Source: Stackebrandtia nassauensis DSM 44728 (GTDB taxonomy: Bacteria; Actinomycetota; Actinomycetes; Mycobacteriales; Micromonosporaceae). From it: 64,000 nucleotides of DNA. Positions 54,503 through 63,872 of the stretch are shown one piece after another (within the stretch, counting starts at the first letter, position 1; the number at the start of each line of letters is the position of its first letter). Position numbers and translations under genes: made by a program. Under the pieces are notes generated by a model. The model was not told where the DNA came from, searched no databases, and saw only the letters and a list, made by a program, of their open reading frames with translations. The DNA lies in NCBI RefSeq assembly GCF_000024545.1, contig NC_013947.1, positions 4,402,001 to 4,466,000 on the forward strand, in the 5' to 3' direction.

Positions 54503-56569
54503 ATGGGAAGCGGGGGCTTCGCCGACGAGCCGATGCGCATGAGCGACGGCATGCATCGGCTGTTCAACAGCGAGTTGCGCATCGCCACCGTCATCGTCGA
54601 CGCCACCGGCACCATCACGTACTTCGGCCCCAACGCCGAGACCCTGACCGGGTTCCGGCACACCGAGATCATCGGCCGGGATCTGCAGGTCGTCTCCGGC
54701 ACGTCGGCCTATTTCGACAGTCGCGAGTACCTGTCCCGGCCGCCGGGCGCCGCGCCGGAGTTCCGGCGGCTGCGCCGCTCCGACGGCAGCACCCGGGCGG
54801 TGCAGGTCTACCGGCATCCACTGCCCAAACCCACAGGACCGCCCGACACGCTGCTGCTGGTGGTCGACGTCGCCGAGAACGCCGAGGCCGAGGTGGGACT
54901 GGGGCTGCTCAACGCGTTCTTCCAGCAGTCGACCGTCGGTTTCGTCATCATGGACACCGAGCTGCGGTACGTGGCGCTCAACGAGGCCCTGGCCCGGCTC
55001 AACCGGCGCCCGATCGTCGACCACCTGGGCCGCCGGTTTCGCGAGATCGTCTTCTCCACCGACATGGACGCCTACGAGGCGCTGCTCAAGGCCGTGATCC
55101 GCACCGGGGAGCCGGTGACGAACCTGCACGTGGCCGGGCACCCCACCGCCGAACCCGGTACCAACCAGGCCTGGTCGGTGTCGTGCTACCGGATCGCCGA
55201 GTCCTCCGGCCGTCCGGCGGGGCTGTGTGGCGTGGTCATGGACATCACCACCCAGGAACGCTCCATGATCGATTCGGCCCGCACCGGCGCGCGGCTGGCG
55301 CTGCTCAGCGAGATCGGGGCCGCGCAGATCACGACGCTGCGCGACTTCCGCAAGGCGGCGCAGAAACTGACCGAGATCCTGGTCAGCGACTTCTGCGACA
55401 TGGCGGTGGTGGACGTCGTGCACAGCATCGTCGCCGGTGAACTGCCGCCCGACCACCCCACCCCCGACACCCTGGTCAGCCGGATCGGCGGCGCCGCCCG
55501 CGAACCGTCCGATGCGTCCCACAAGCTCCTCAACGTCGACAACCCCCGCCCCGCCTACGAGACCGACGTGTTCGCGCACGCGCTGCTGTCCAACCGGCCG
55601 CAGAAGGTCGACAACCCCCGCATCGAGCAGGCGCAGGCGCTGTCCAAGGAGCCCGAGCGCGAGCAGGCCGCCCGGCAGCTGGCGCCCCGCTCGGTCATCA
55701 TCGCGCCGCTGCGGGCCCGCGACGTCACCCTCGGCGCGCTGACCTTCGTGCGGTTCGGGAAGCGCAAACCCTTCGACGAGGAGGACGTGGTGCTGGCCGG
55801 GGAGATCGCCGAACGCACCGCGCTGGGCATCGACAACTCGCGGCTGTACGGCACCGAGAAGAACACCGCGCTGACGCTGCAACGCAGTCTGCTGCCGCTG
55901 CGGTTGTCGGAGCGGCCCGAGGTCTCGGTGACCTACCGGTACCGGCCCAGCCGCAGCGACCTGCGGGCCGGTGGCGACTGGTTCGACATGATCACGCTGC
56001 CGGGCCACCGGGTGGCCCTGGTCGTGGGCGACGTCGCCGGGCACGGCATCACGGCGGCGGCCGCGATGGGGCAGTACCGCACCGCGGTGCGCACCCTGGC
56101 GCACATCGGCCTGGAGCCGTCGGTGCTGCTGACCCGGCTCAACGAACTGGCCTTCGACTTCGGCACCGACATCACCGCGACCTGCGTCTACGTCCTGTAC
56201 GACCCGGTCAACCACAACTGTGTCATCGCCCGTGCGGGTCATCCTCCCCCGGTGCTCGCCACCACCGATGGGGTGGCGGAGATACTGGAGGTGGGTCCGG
56301 GCCCGCTGCTGGGTGCCCTGACCGAGGCCGAGTACCAGGCTGCCGCCGTCGAGACGCCGCCCGGCACCCGGCTGCTGATGTACAGCGACGGTGTCGTGGA
56401 ATCACGGCACCAGGCGCTGGACGACGGCATCGCCGAGCTGGTCCGGCACCTGCGGACCCGACACGCGGACGAGGAGGTGTGCGACCGCATCATGGAGACT
56501 TCCCCCAGTACCGAGGACGACCGAACCGTGTTGTTGGCCCGATTTCATGGGCTACGCTCCCCCGGTTAA
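54503..56569 (+). CDS. PAS-PAS-GAF-SpoIIE (PP2C) phosphatase
   Basis: 688 residues, cytosolic. Two PAS domains (about 20-125 and 130-255; Asn-Ala-Glu-Thr-Leu-Thr-Gly in the first, Val-Ala-Leu-Asn-Glu-Ala-Leu in the second), a GAF domain (265-450) and a C-terminal SpoIIE/PP2C domain (470-685). Metal-binding Asp residues lie in Gly-Gly-Asp-Trp-Phe-Asp near 490, in Val-Gly-Asp-Val-Ala-Gly-His-Gly and in Glu-Asp-Asp-Arg-Thr. Such proteins dephosphorylate anti-anti-sigma factors in response to small ligands. No anti-sigma kinase domain is fused and no anti-sigma partner lies nearby. The start is ATG 54503, supported by the -10 just upstream. Confidence 0.92.
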   Translation: MGSGGFADEPMRMSDGMHRLFNSELRIATVIVDATGTITYFGPNAETLTGFRHTEIIGRDLQVVSGTSAYFDSREYLSRPPGAAPEFRRLRRSDGSTRAVQVYRHPLPKPTGPPDTLLLVVDVAENAEAEVGLGLLNAFFQQSTVGFVIMDTELRYVALNEALARLNRRPIVDHLGRRFREIVFSTDMDAYEALLKAVIRTGEPVTNLHVAGHPTAEPGTNQAWSVSCYRIAESSGRPAGLCGVVMDITTQERSMIDSARTGARLALLSEIGAAQITTLRDFRKAAQKLTEILVSDFCDMAVVDVVHSIVAGELPPDHPTPDTLVSRIGGAAREPSDASHKLLNVDNPRPAYETDVFAHALLSNRPQKVDNPRIEQAQALSKEPEREQAARQLAPRSVIIAPLRARDVTLGALTFVRFGKRKPFDEEDVVLAGEIAERTALGIDNSRLYGTEKNTALTLQRSLLPLRLSERPEVSVTYRYRPSRSDLRAGGDWFDMITLPGHRVALVVGDVAGHGITAAAAMGQYRTAVRTLAHIGLEPSVLLTRLNELAFDFGTDITATCVYVLYDPVNHNCVIARAGHPPPVLATTDGVAEILEVGPGPLLGALTEAEYQAAAVETPPGTRLLMYSDGVVESRHQALDDGIAELVRHLRTRHADEEVCDRIMETSPSTEDDRTVLLARFHGLRSPG

Positions 56570-56714
56570 ACCCGCAGTAGCCGAAAGTCAACCCGAAAGC
56601 CACTGTTAGCGTCTTTCATTGACAGGTTCGGGGCGATGTTCCGGTGAAACGTCACGGGCAATGTCCACACACATAACAATTGCACTACACGTGATCGCAC
56701 GGTAAGGGATTAAG

Positions 56715-57752
56715 TTGTTCAACGGCGACAGCGGTGCCACGATGGCTAGGATGCCATCCCACCATGAGCCGACCCTCGCCGTGTCCCATGAGACAGACAC
56801 GGCGGGTAAGGGGTCAAAGCAAAGCCGGATGGTACAGATCCGGAAATGGGCTCACAACACCTTCTGGAATTCGGCCGCTTTCGCCGAACGCACCTGGCCG
56901 ATAAAACAGGACAAGTGGGAACCGTTCGGAAAGGCACCGAAGAGTTGGTTGCCGGACATCCTGTGCGCCGTGGGGTTCGTGGTCATCACGGTGATGCTGT
57001 TGTTCCAGTCGCCGCTGACCGAGCTGGACGAGGCCGTGCGGGTCTTCCTGCACGACAACCGGATGCTGTGGCTCGACTGGGTGACGCGGGTCCTCAACCA
57101 CCTGGGCGCCGGCCGGGTCGTCGCACCGATGGTGCTGCTCGTGACCCTGTGGTGCGCGGTGCGGTACAAGAGCATCCGTCCGCTCCTCATGTACACGGTG
57201 GCGTACCTGCCGCTGGGCATCATCTTCCTCATGAAGCACGGCTTCGGCCGGATGCTGTCCCAGCCCGGCGCCAAGATCGGTGTCATCGAGCAGTACCCGG
57301 AGAAGCTGGAGCTGTTCACCTACATCGGCGCCGGCACCGCCTACCCGTCCGGGCACGCCGCCAACACCATCGTGTGGTTCGGGCTGGCCGTGCTCGTCAT
57401 CGGCGCTGCCCTGCCGCGCTGGCTGCGGATCTTCCTGCTCGTCGGGCCGCCGGTCGTGGTCGGGTTCACGCAGACGTACATGGGGCTGCACTGGCTCACC
57501 GACGCCCCGGCCGGTTACCTGCTGGGCATCCTCATCATCCGCAGCGTCCGGCGGGTTTCGTGGGGCACGGTGCCGTTGGGGCCGCTGCGGCGCTTCGAAC
57601 CGGCCTCGCCGGAGATCATCGTCTCGGCGACCGTCACCGTCGGCGGACTGCTGTTGTGCGCGACGAAGTACCTGCCCGCCATGATCCTGGGCGTCATCAT
57701 CTGCATCCTGGGCGCGCTGTGGATGCTGAAAGTGCTGCGCCAGCAACGCTGA
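56715..57752 (+). CDS. PAP2-superfamily membrane phosphatase
   Basis: 345 residues. After a polar N-terminus of about 75 residues come six or more membrane segments. The PAP2 motifs are Lys-His-Gly-Phe-Gly-Arg, Pro-Ser-Gly-His near 210 and Gly-Leu-His-Trp-Leu-Thr-Asp. Enzymes of this family remove phosphate from lipid phosphates such as phosphatidate or undecaprenyl pyrophosphate. An additional two-helix region follows the catalytic part. The start is TTG 56715 after AAGGGATTAAG; ATG 56742 is an alternative. It converges on the second AfsR-like gene with a 7-base gap. Confidence 0.85.
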   Translation: MFNGDSGATMARMPSHHEPTLAVSHETDTAGKGSKQSRMVQIRKWAHNTFWNSAAFAERTWPIKQDKWEPFGKAPKSWLPDILCAVGFVVITVMLLFQSPLTELDEAVRVFLHDNRMLWLDWVTRVLNHLGAGRVVAPMVLLVTLWCAVRYKSIRPLLMYTVAYLPLGIIFLMKHGFGRMLSQPGAKIGVIEQYPEKLELFTYIGAGTAYPSGHAANTIVWFGLAVLVIGAALPRWLRIFLLVGPPVVVGFTQTYMGLHWLTDAPAGYLLGILIIRSVRRVSWGTVPLGPLRRFEPASPEIIVSATVTVGGLLLCATKYLPAMILGVIICILGALWMLKVLRQQR

Positions 57753-57759
57753 CGGTCCG

Positions 57760-60700
57760 TCAGGATTCCCGCAGTTCCGCGAACAACCCGGTGCGCGAAC
57801 CCGTGCGGCTCCGGTCGTAGAGCTCGCGGAACCTGTTGTCGCCCAGTACTTCCCGCAGCCGGGATTCGGTGCGGGCGACGTCCGGGGACGAGGCGTTCCT
57901 GGTGCCGCGGGCCAGCTCGGCCTGACCCAGTCGCCGTGCGGCGGTGTCGTGGTCGCCGCGTCGCAGCAGCAGTTCGGCCTCGGTCTCCAGGATCCGGCCG
58001 ATCAGTTGCGCCTCGCCGACACGCAGGGCCATCGACAGTGTTTCGGCCAGCAGGGTCTCGGTCTCGTCGAGCCGGTCGTGGTCCAGGCTGAACCGGGCTT
58101 CGACGATGCGCAGCAGCGACGGCAGGTCCGGTGGCCCGCCGCCCCGGTCCTTCATCGCCGCCAGATGCGGGGCCAGGATGGTCCTACTGGTGTTCAGGTG
58201 GGCCAGCGCGGCGTCGGGGTCGCCGGTCAGACGCAGGTACTGTGCCGCGAGCAGGTGCATGTACCCGGTCATCTCGAAGTTGCCGATCCGGTGGCAGGCT
58301 TCGATCTCGGCTTCCAGTTCCCGCAGTTTCTCCCACGGGTCGGTGTCGCGCAGCACGAAGTACTCGAGCCGGGTGCTGATGTGGGACTTGCCGGGGTGGA
58401 TGCCGAACTCGGATTCGGTGCGCACCGCCAGTTCGATGAGCTCGCGCGCCTCGGTCGGGTCCTCGCGCAGCGCCGCGACCTCGACGTGCGCGGAAGCGGC
58501 CACCGCCAGGCCCCAGCGGTCCCCCACCCGCCGGTACAGCTCGACGGCGCGACGGAACAGCCGTTCGGCGCGCGCGACGCGGCCGGAGTTGAGCAGGACG
58601 TTGGCGCGGAAGCTGATCGCGCTGGCGCGGATCCAGGGGTCCGGGTCTTCGTTCAGTCGGTGCACCAGCCGGATCATGCGGAGCGGGCTGCCGCCCATCG
58701 TCTCGGCCATCAGCTCCAGCATCCGCAGGAACGGGTGCGGGTCGGTGACGCCGTTGGCGTCGCGGATCGCCAGGGCCTCCAGGACCCGGCCGCGGGCCTC
58801 GGCCAGCGAGATGTCCATGTCGAACAGCCCGAAGGTGGACGCGACCCGGACCAGGGCGGCCTGCCTCGGCTCCGGTTCGCCCGGCATCGCCAGCACCTGT
58901 TCGGCCAGGTCGATGGCCTCGGCGTGCTGGCCGCGCAGCCACCAGAACCACAGCATCGCCGACACCACCCGGGCGGGCCGGTCGACGTTCCCGTCGCCGA
59001 TGTCGCGCCGGGCCGCGGCGATGATGTTGTCGTGGTCGGTGGTCAACCGGGCCAGCCAGCGGACCTGGTCGTGGCCGCGCAGGTTCGCGTCGGCCTGTTC
59101 GGCCAGGACGGTGAAGTGTTCGGCGTGCCGACGGCGCAGCGCCGTCGACTCCCCCATCGCGGCGAGTTTCTCGGAGCCGTACTCGCGGATGGTCTCCAGG
59201 ATCCGGTAGCGCTCGCCGACGAGCGAGACCAGCGACTTGTCGACGAGCGAGGCCAGCGTGTAGGCGGTCTCGTCGAGTTCGTCGCCGCACACCGCCTCGA
59301 CGGACTCCAGGGTCATGGTGCCGACGAACACCGACATGCGGGCCAGCAGCAGCCGCTCGGGTTTGTCGAGGATGTCCCAGCTCCAGTCGACGACCGCGCG
59401 CAGGGTCCGCTGCCGGGGCAGCGCGGTGCGGTCGCCGCCGGTCAACAGCCGGAACCGCTCCCCCAGCCGCACCGCCAACTGGTGCGGGGTCAGGGCCCGC
59501 AGTCGGGCCGCGGCCAGTTCGATGGCCAACGGCAGGCCGTCGAGGCGGCGGCAGATCTCCACGACGTCGGTCAGGTTGCCGGTGTCCAGTGTGAACGCGG
59601 CGTTGGCGGCGTGGCCGCGTTCGGCCAGCAGCCGCACCGCCGGGTACTTCGCGGCCTCGGCGAGACTGACGTCCTCGTAGGGGTAGGGCAGTGCCCGGAC
59701 CGGGCGGATGACCTCGCCGGTCATGCGCAGCGGTTCCCGGCTGGTGGCGAGGATCCGCAACCGGGGGCAGCGGGTCAACAGCCGCGACGCCAGCCCGGCC
59801 ACCGCGTCCAGCAGGTGTTCGCAGTTGTCGATGACCAGCAGCCAGGGCTGGTCGCGGATGGCCGCGGCGATCCGGTCGATCGGGTCGGTGAAGCCGGTGA
59901 CGGTGGCGCCGAAACCGGCCGCGGCCTCGTGCAGGCCCATCGCGGTCACGACCGTGTGCGGCACCTCGCTGCCCTCGGTGACCGGCGCCAGTTCCGCCAT
60001 CCGGACGTCCATGGTGTCGGCGAGCCGGTGCGCGACGTGGACGGCCAGCCGGGTCTTGCCGCAACCGCCGGGACCGGTCACCATGACCAGGCGGTCGGTC
60101 GACAGCGCGTCCTCCAGCGCCACCACGTCGGCGTCGCGGCCGATGAAGCTGGTCAGCGGCGCCGGGAGGTTGTTGCCGGGTTTGGCCGGTTGGCTCTCGG
60201 CGCGCAGCACCGCCAGGTGCGCCTCGGTCAGCGCCGGGCCGGGGTCGACGCCGAGTTCGTCGGCGAGCCGTTCCCGGACGGTCTCGAAGCGGGACAGGGC
60301 TTCGGCGTACGCGCCGGTGGCGGCCAGCGCCCGCAGCAACTGTGCCTGCACGCGTTCCCGGAACGGCTGCGCGGCGGCGCGTTCGCGCAGTTCGGCCAGG
60401 ATCGTGGCGGCGTTTCCCAGCGCGAGTTCGGCGTCGGCGAGGTCGTCGCGGGCCTCCTCGCGCAGGGTCAGCGCCCGCACCGCGGCCCGGTCGTCGACGG
60501 CGGACAGTTCGCCCAGTTCGCCACGCCACAACGCCAGTGCCTGTCGCAGCGCGGGAGCCGCCGTCGCGAAGTCCTTGCCGGACAAGGCGCCCCGGCCGGT
60601 GGCCGCGAGCTCCTCGAAGGCGTGGATGTCCACATGCGATTGATCGATCGCCAGCCGGTAGCCGCCGGGCCCGGATTCGATGAGTTCGCGGTCGCCGAGC

Positions 60701-60909
60701 ACGCCACGCAGCCGCGACACCAGCGACTGGACGGTGTTGGCGCTGGGCGCCTCGCCGGTCCACAGCGCGTCCGCGATCCGTTCGGCCGTCACCGGTCTCC
60801 CGGCGTGCAGCGCCAGCAGCGTCAGCAGGCCCCGCAGCCGGGCGCCCGAGATCGGCAGTTCCCGGTCACCGGTGAGGATTCGCAACGGGCCCAACAGGTC
60901 GATCCGCAC
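57760..60909 (-). CDS. AfsR/SARP-like regulator with ATPase and TPR region
   Basis: 1049 residues: OmpR-like DNA-binding domain (1-90), BTAD (95-245), ATPase (from about 255; P-loop Gly-Pro-Gly-Gly-Cys-Gly-Lys-Thr near 275, Walker B Leu-Leu-Val-Ile-Asp-Asn-Cys-Glu-His) and a long C-terminal helical repeat region. The ATPase resembles the predicted ATPases of BTAD regulators more than NB-ARC of the first regulator. The GC content matches the neighbours. GTG start at 60909 with GAAAGGG upstream, 17 bases after the miaB stop, so it may be cotranscribed with miaB. No target cluster is adjacent. Confidence 0.88.
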   Translation of the reverse strand: MRIDLLGPLRILTGDRELPISGARLRGLLTLLALHAGRPVTAERIADALWTGEAPSANTVQSLVSRLRGVLGDRELIESGPGGYRLAIDQSHVDIHAFEELAATGRGALSGKDFATAAPALRQALALWRGELGELSAVDDRAAVRALTLREEARDDLADAELALGNAATILAELRERAAAQPFRERVQAQLLRALAATGAYAEALSRFETVRERLADELGVDPGPALTEAHLAVLRAESQPAKPGNNLPAPLTSFIGRDADVVALEDALSTDRLVMVTGPGGCGKTRLAVHVAHRLADTMDVRMAELAPVTEGSEVPHTVVTAMGLHEAAAGFGATVTGFTDPIDRIAAAIRDQPWLLVIDNCEHLLDAVAGLASRLLTRCPRLRILATSREPLRMTGEVIRPVRALPYPYEDVSLAEAAKYPAVRLLAERGHAANAAFTLDTGNLTDVVEICRRLDGLPLAIELAAARLRALTPHQLAVRLGERFRLLTGGDRTALPRQRTLRAVVDWSWDILDKPERLLLARMSVFVGTMTLESVEAVCGDELDETAYTLASLVDKSLVSLVGERYRILETIREYGSEKLAAMGESTALRRRHAEHFTVLAEQADANLRGHDQVRWLARLTTDHDNIIAAARRDIGDGNVDRPARVVSAMLWFWWLRGQHAEAIDLAEQVLAMPGEPEPRQAALVRVASTFGLFDMDISLAEARGRVLEALAIRDANGVTDPHPFLRMLELMAETMGGSPLRMIRLVHRLNEDPDPWIRASAISFRANVLLNSGRVARAERLFRRAVELYRRVGDRWGLAVAASAHVEVAALREDPTEARELIELAVRTESEFGIHPGKSHISTRLEYFVLRDTDPWEKLRELEAEIEACHRIGNFEMTGYMHLLAAQYLRLTGDPDAALAHLNTSRTILAPHLAAMKDRGGGPPDLPSLLRIVEARFSLDHDRLDETETLLAETLSMALRVGEAQLIGRILETEAELLLRRGDHDTAARRLGQAELARGTRNASSPDVARTESRLREVLGDNRFRELYDRSRTGSRTGLFAELRES

Positions 60910-60926
60910 GTCGGGGACCCTTTCGG

Positions 60927-62414
60927 TCAGTGTCCGCCGCAGCAGGCGTCCTGCTCCTGGGCGGCGGGCCGGGGCGCGCCCAGACCGGGCATGCCCAGCG
61001 ACACTCCGGGCAGTTTGGGGGTGTTCCCGGCTTCCCAGGCGTCTCCGGCCCGGGTGTGGCGGTGCTCGGTCAGCAGGTCGTCGGCGATGAGGTGGTGCGG
61101 GGCGGCGGCGGTGATGGTGGTGGTGACGACGTCGCCGGGGCGGACGTCGAAACCGGTGGCGTCGAAGTGGACCAGGCGGCCGTCGCGGGCCCGGCCGGAC
61201 ATCCGGCCGGTGGCGGCGTCCTTGCGGCCCTCACCGACGGCGACCAGCACCTCGACCTCGCGGCCGATCTGCTTCTTGTTCTCGTCCCAGGAGATCTCCT
61301 CCTGTACCGCGATCAGCCGCTCGTAGCGTTCCTGGACCACGTGTTTGGGGACCTGACCGTCCATGGTGGCCGCCGGGGTGCCGGGCCGGATCGAGTACTG
61401 GAACGTGAAGGCACCGGAGAACCGGGCCTTGCGCACGACGTCCAGTGTGTCCTCGAAGTCGGCCTCGGTCTCGCCGGGGAAGCCGACGATGATGTCGGTG
61501 GTGATGGCCGCGTCGGGCATGGCCGCGCGCACCTTGTCGATGATGCCCAGGTACTTCTCGCGCCGGTAGGAGCGGCGCATTCCCTTCAGGACCGTGTCCG
61601 AGCCGGACTGCAACGGCATGTGCAGCTGGTGGCACACGTTGGGGGTCTCGGCCATCGCGTCGATGACGTCGTCGGTGAAGTCCTTGGGGTGCGGGCTGGT
61701 GAACCGGACCCGCTCCAGGCCGTCGATCTCGCCGCAGGCGCGCAGCAGTTTGCCGAAGGCGAGTTTGTCGCCGAACTCGACGCCGTAGGAGTTGACGTTC
61801 TGGCCCAGCAGTGTCACTTCGGACACGCCCTCGTCGACGAGGGCGCGGACCTCGGCCAGGATCTCGCCGGGGCGGCGGTCCTTCTCCTTGCCGCGCAGCG
61901 ACGGCACGATACAGAACGTGCAGGTGTTGTTGCAGCCCACCGAGATCGACACCCAGCCCGCGTAGGTCGACTCCCGTTTGGTGGGCAGAGTGGACGGGAA
62001 CACCTCCAGGGCTTCCAGGATCTCCACCTCGGCGCGGGCGTTGTGGCGGGCGCGTTCCAGCAGCACCGGCAGCGAGCCGATGTTGTGGGTGCCGAACACG
62101 ACGTCGACCCAGGGCGCCTTCTTGACGATGTCGCCGCGGTCCTTTTGGGCCAGGCAGCCGCCCACGGCGATCTGCATGCCGGGTTTGGCGACCTTCTGGG
62201 GGCGCAGGTGACCGAGGTTGCCGTACAGCCGGTTGTCTGCGTTCTCCCGCACCGCGCAGGTGTTGAACACGACCACGTCGGCCTCGCCGGTGTCGGCGGC
62301 GGGGACGTAGCCCGCGTCCTCCAGCAGGCCGCCGATGCGTTCGGAGTCGTGGACGTTCATCTGGCAGCCGTAGGTCTTGACGGCATAAGACCTGGCAGTA
62401 GGTACTTCAGTCAC
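60927..62414 (-). CDS. miaB: tRNA-2-methylthio-N6-dimethylallyladenosine synthase
   Basis: 495 residues: UPF0004 domain with Cys17, Cys53 and Cys87 for the auxiliary cluster, radical-SAM domain with Cys161-Asn-Asn-Thr-Cys165-Thr-Phe-Cys168, and a TRAM domain (about 385-450). It adds the methylthio group to i6A37 of tRNA, the step after MiaA. The C-terminal tail of about 45 residues ends Asp-Ala-Cys-Cys-Gly-Gly-His, a possible metal site beyond the usual family end. The GTG start lacks a Shine-Dalgarno; TAGCCT six bases upstream suggests a leaderless message. Confidence 0.95.
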   Translation of the reverse strand: MTEVPTARSYAVKTYGCQMNVHDSERIGGLLEDAGYVPAADTGEADVVVFNTCAVRENADNRLYGNLGHLRPQKVAKPGMQIAVGGCLAQKDRGDIVKKAPWVDVVFGTHNIGSLPVLLERARHNARAEVEILEALEVFPSTLPTKRESTYAGWVSISVGCNNTCTFCIVPSLRGKEKDRRPGEILAEVRALVDEGVSEVTLLGQNVNSYGVEFGDKLAFGKLLRACGEIDGLERVRFTSPHPKDFTDDVIDAMAETPNVCHQLHMPLQSGSDTVLKGMRRSYRREKYLGIIDKVRAAMPDAAITTDIIVGFPGETEADFEDTLDVVRKARFSGAFTFQYSIRPGTPAATMDGQVPKHVVQERYERLIAVQEEISWDENKKQIGREVEVLVAVGEGRKDAATGRMSGRARDGRLVHFDATGFDVRPGDVVTTTITAAAPHHLIADDLLTEHRHTRAGDAWEAGNTPKLPGVSLGMPGLGAPRPAAQEQDACCGGH

Positions 62415-62420
62415 GTAACC

Positions 62421-62426
62421 AGGCTA
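62421..62426 (-). promoter_or_regulatory. -10-like element of a leaderless miaB transcript
   Basis: TAGCCT on the minus strand. Its first three bases are the TAG stop codon of the upstream CDP-alcohol phosphatidyltransferase gene, and it ends 6 bases before the miaB GTG. Confidence 0.45.
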
Positions 62427-63155
62427 GCGAGCGTTTTTCATGCTGCGCGACGCGGTTCGAGCGATGAGAACCAGCAGATACAGCCCGTTGAGCGCGGCGT
62501 AGAACAACACGAACCACAGCATTCCCGACGGCCACACCGCCACCAGCAGGCAGACCGCGGTGATGACGGTGCCGTAGTCGCGGATCGCCTTGGCCAGCAG
62601 GATCGGCAGCGACTCCGAGGAGATCAGGCTGACGTCCTCGCCGCCCTTGTCGAGCACGGCGATGGTGGCCGAGGTCATCCACACGGCGCCGAAGCCCACT
62701 GCGAACACCGGCGACAGGTCGGGGTAGAACGCCAGCGCCACCGAGGCGACCGCCGCGACGAAGAAGACCTGCGTGAAGATGTCGCACAGGATGTCGATCT
62801 TGGCGCCCTCGGGGCTGGTGGTCTTGGTGACGCGGGCCAGCTGCCCGTCGGCGCAGTCGAGGCTGTAGGCGGCCTGCCAGGCGACGAACGCCAGCACCGC
62901 CACGCCGATCCGCCAGCCGATCCCGGAGTCCGGCAGCGTCGGGGCCGCCGCGATGACGACACCCGAACCGGCGAGGCTGAGGACGAACCCGACCAGCGTC
63001 AGCACCGTGGGGTGCAGCCGGAACCGGTACGCCACCGAGGCGAACACCGCGGCGATGCGCTGGTTGATGACGCGGGTGAACAGGCCACCGCTGCGCAGGT
63101 GGCTCAGGAAGACCGACGGGGGAATCGAGCTGGGGGCCTGTTGATCGGTGTTCAC
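62424..63155 (-). CDS. CDP-alcohol phosphatidyltransferase family protein
   Basis: 243 residues with about six membrane segments. The family motif DxxDGxxARxxxxxxxxGxxxDxxxD is complete: Asp100, Asp103, Gly104, Ala107, Arg108, Gly117, Asp121 and Asp125. Members transfer a phosphoalcohol from a CDP-linked donor (usually CDP-diacylglycerol) to an acceptor alcohol during phospholipid synthesis. The N-terminal 25 residues before TM1 are polar. The acceptor cannot be told from sequence. GTG start at 63155 with only a weak ribosome site. Confidence 0.88.
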   Translation of the reverse strand: MNTDQQAPSSIPPSVFLSHLRSGGLFTRVINQRIAAVFASVAYRFRLHPTVLTLVGFVLSLAGSGVVIAAAPTLPDSGIGWRIGVAVLAFVAWQAAYSLDCADGQLARVTKTTSPEGAKIDILCDIFTQVFFVAAVASVALAFYPDLSPVFAVGFGAVWMTSATIAVLDKGGEDVSLISSESLPILLAKAIRDYGTVITAVCLLVAVWPSGMLWFVLFYAALNGLYLLVLIARTASRSMKNAR

Positions 63156-63307
63156 TTCGGGCTTGCCGTCCTCGCGGTCAGGGATTTCGGGAGCCTGAGC
63201 ATACGCTCACGCCGGATCCGTGGTGTAAGCCAGATCTCTCGCCGGGGCGCCGCAGCCAAAAGAACGGCGAATGTGGCGGTAATCGCCGTGTCGGAGTGCG
63301 GCCCCCG

Positions 63308-63336
63308 GCGACAATCGAATCTGGACCCCGTACAGT
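63308..63336 (+). promoter_or_regulatory. promoter before the 25-codon ORF and cspA
   Basis: GCGACA (63308-63313), a 17-base spacer and TACAGT (63331-63336). The GTG of the small ORF lies 7 bases further on, at the expected transcription start. Confidence 0.55.
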
Positions 63337-63343
63337 GGGTGCC

Positions 63344-63421
63344 GTGGGCAGGCTCAGCAAAACGCGGAGATGGCTCATGAAGGCCATCAGCAACCGCTTG
63401 GCCGGAAGATTTACGAAATAG
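63344..63421 (+). CDS. short basic ORF, 25 residues, putative leaderless microprotein or leader peptide
   Basis: GTG to TAG. The encoded peptide contains eight Arg/Lys and no acidic residue, with Arg-Arg-Trp-Leu-Met-Lys-Ala-Ile in the middle, so it could form an amphipathic cationic helix. There is no Shine-Dalgarno, but a well-spaced promoter places the start codon at the transcript 5' end. It lies 106 bases before cspA, probably in the same transcript. Whether it is translated is not known, and I recognise no homologue. Confidence 0.4.
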   Translation: MGRLSKTRRWLMKAISNRLAGRFTK

Positions 63422-63459
63422 ACAGGCTTTTCGACAGTTCTCTCTCCCAAATCACCGGT

Positions 63460-63477
63460 AGCCCGTTTTCGCGGGCT
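63460..63477 (+). other. hairpin in the cspA leader
   Basis: AGCCCG pairs with CGGGCT around a TTTTCG loop, 50 bases before the cspA start. Together with the roughly 180-base distance from the promoter at 63308 this gives cspA a structured leader, as is common for cold-shock messages. It could also be a weak attenuator. Confidence 0.35.
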
Positions 63478-63527
63478 GTTGATGCTGCCCGGAGAAGGAA
63501 CACGGGAAGCTACAAGGAGTACTTAGC

Positions 63528-63731
63528 ATGGCAAACGGCACGGTCAAGTGGTTCAACGCCGAAAAGGGTTTTGGATTCATCGAGCGTGATGGCAACGAAC
63601 CGGACGTCTTCGTCCACTTCTCCGCCATTCAGACTCAGGGTTACCGCGAGCTGTCCGAAGGACAGAAGGTGGAGTTCGAGGTCACGCAGGGCCAGAAGGG
63701 CCCGCAGGCCGAGAACGTCAAGCCCCTGTAA
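63528..63731 (+). CDS. cold shock protein, CspA family
   Basis: 67 residues, a single cold-shock domain. RNP1 is Lys-Gly-Phe-Gly-Phe-Ile (13-18) and RNP2 is Val-Phe-Val-His-Phe (27-31). It binds single-stranded RNA/DNA and acts as an RNA chaperone. ATG preceded by AAGGAGTACTTAGC. A strong terminator follows. Confidence 0.97.
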   Translation: MANGTVKWFNAEKGFGFIERDGNEPDVFVHFSAIQTQGYRELSEGQKVEFEVTQGQKGPQAENVKPL

Positions 63732-63776
63732 GACGCACGATCCGGCGTTCTGAACGCCGCATCAAGCTGGATATCG

Positions 63777-63808
63777 AAGCCGCCCGCGACTCAGGTCGCG
63801 GGCGGCTT
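63777..63808 (+). terminator. terminator of cspA
   Basis: Perfect 14-base arms (63777-63790 and 63795-63808) with a TCAG loop, 45 bases past the stop. A smaller 7-base-pair hairpin (63742-63758, CGGCGTT/AACGCCG) precedes it. Confidence 0.85.
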
Positions 63809-63872
63809 TGCCGTCAGTGGCGGACGAACCGCGTCGGTCCTGAAGGGGCACTGAAGTGGGCTCAGCGGGTTT

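Noticed and set aside
53660-56242. 860-codon minus-strand ORF opposite the phosphatase genes
   Set aside because: The plus strand encodes clear tyrosine phosphatase and SpoIIE domains; the antisense product is low-complexity Arg/Gly/Val/His.
57949-61326. 1125-codon plus-strand ORF opposite the AfsR-like gene
   Set aside because: Antisense shadow rich in Gln, Arg and Gly, spanning two real minus-strand genes.
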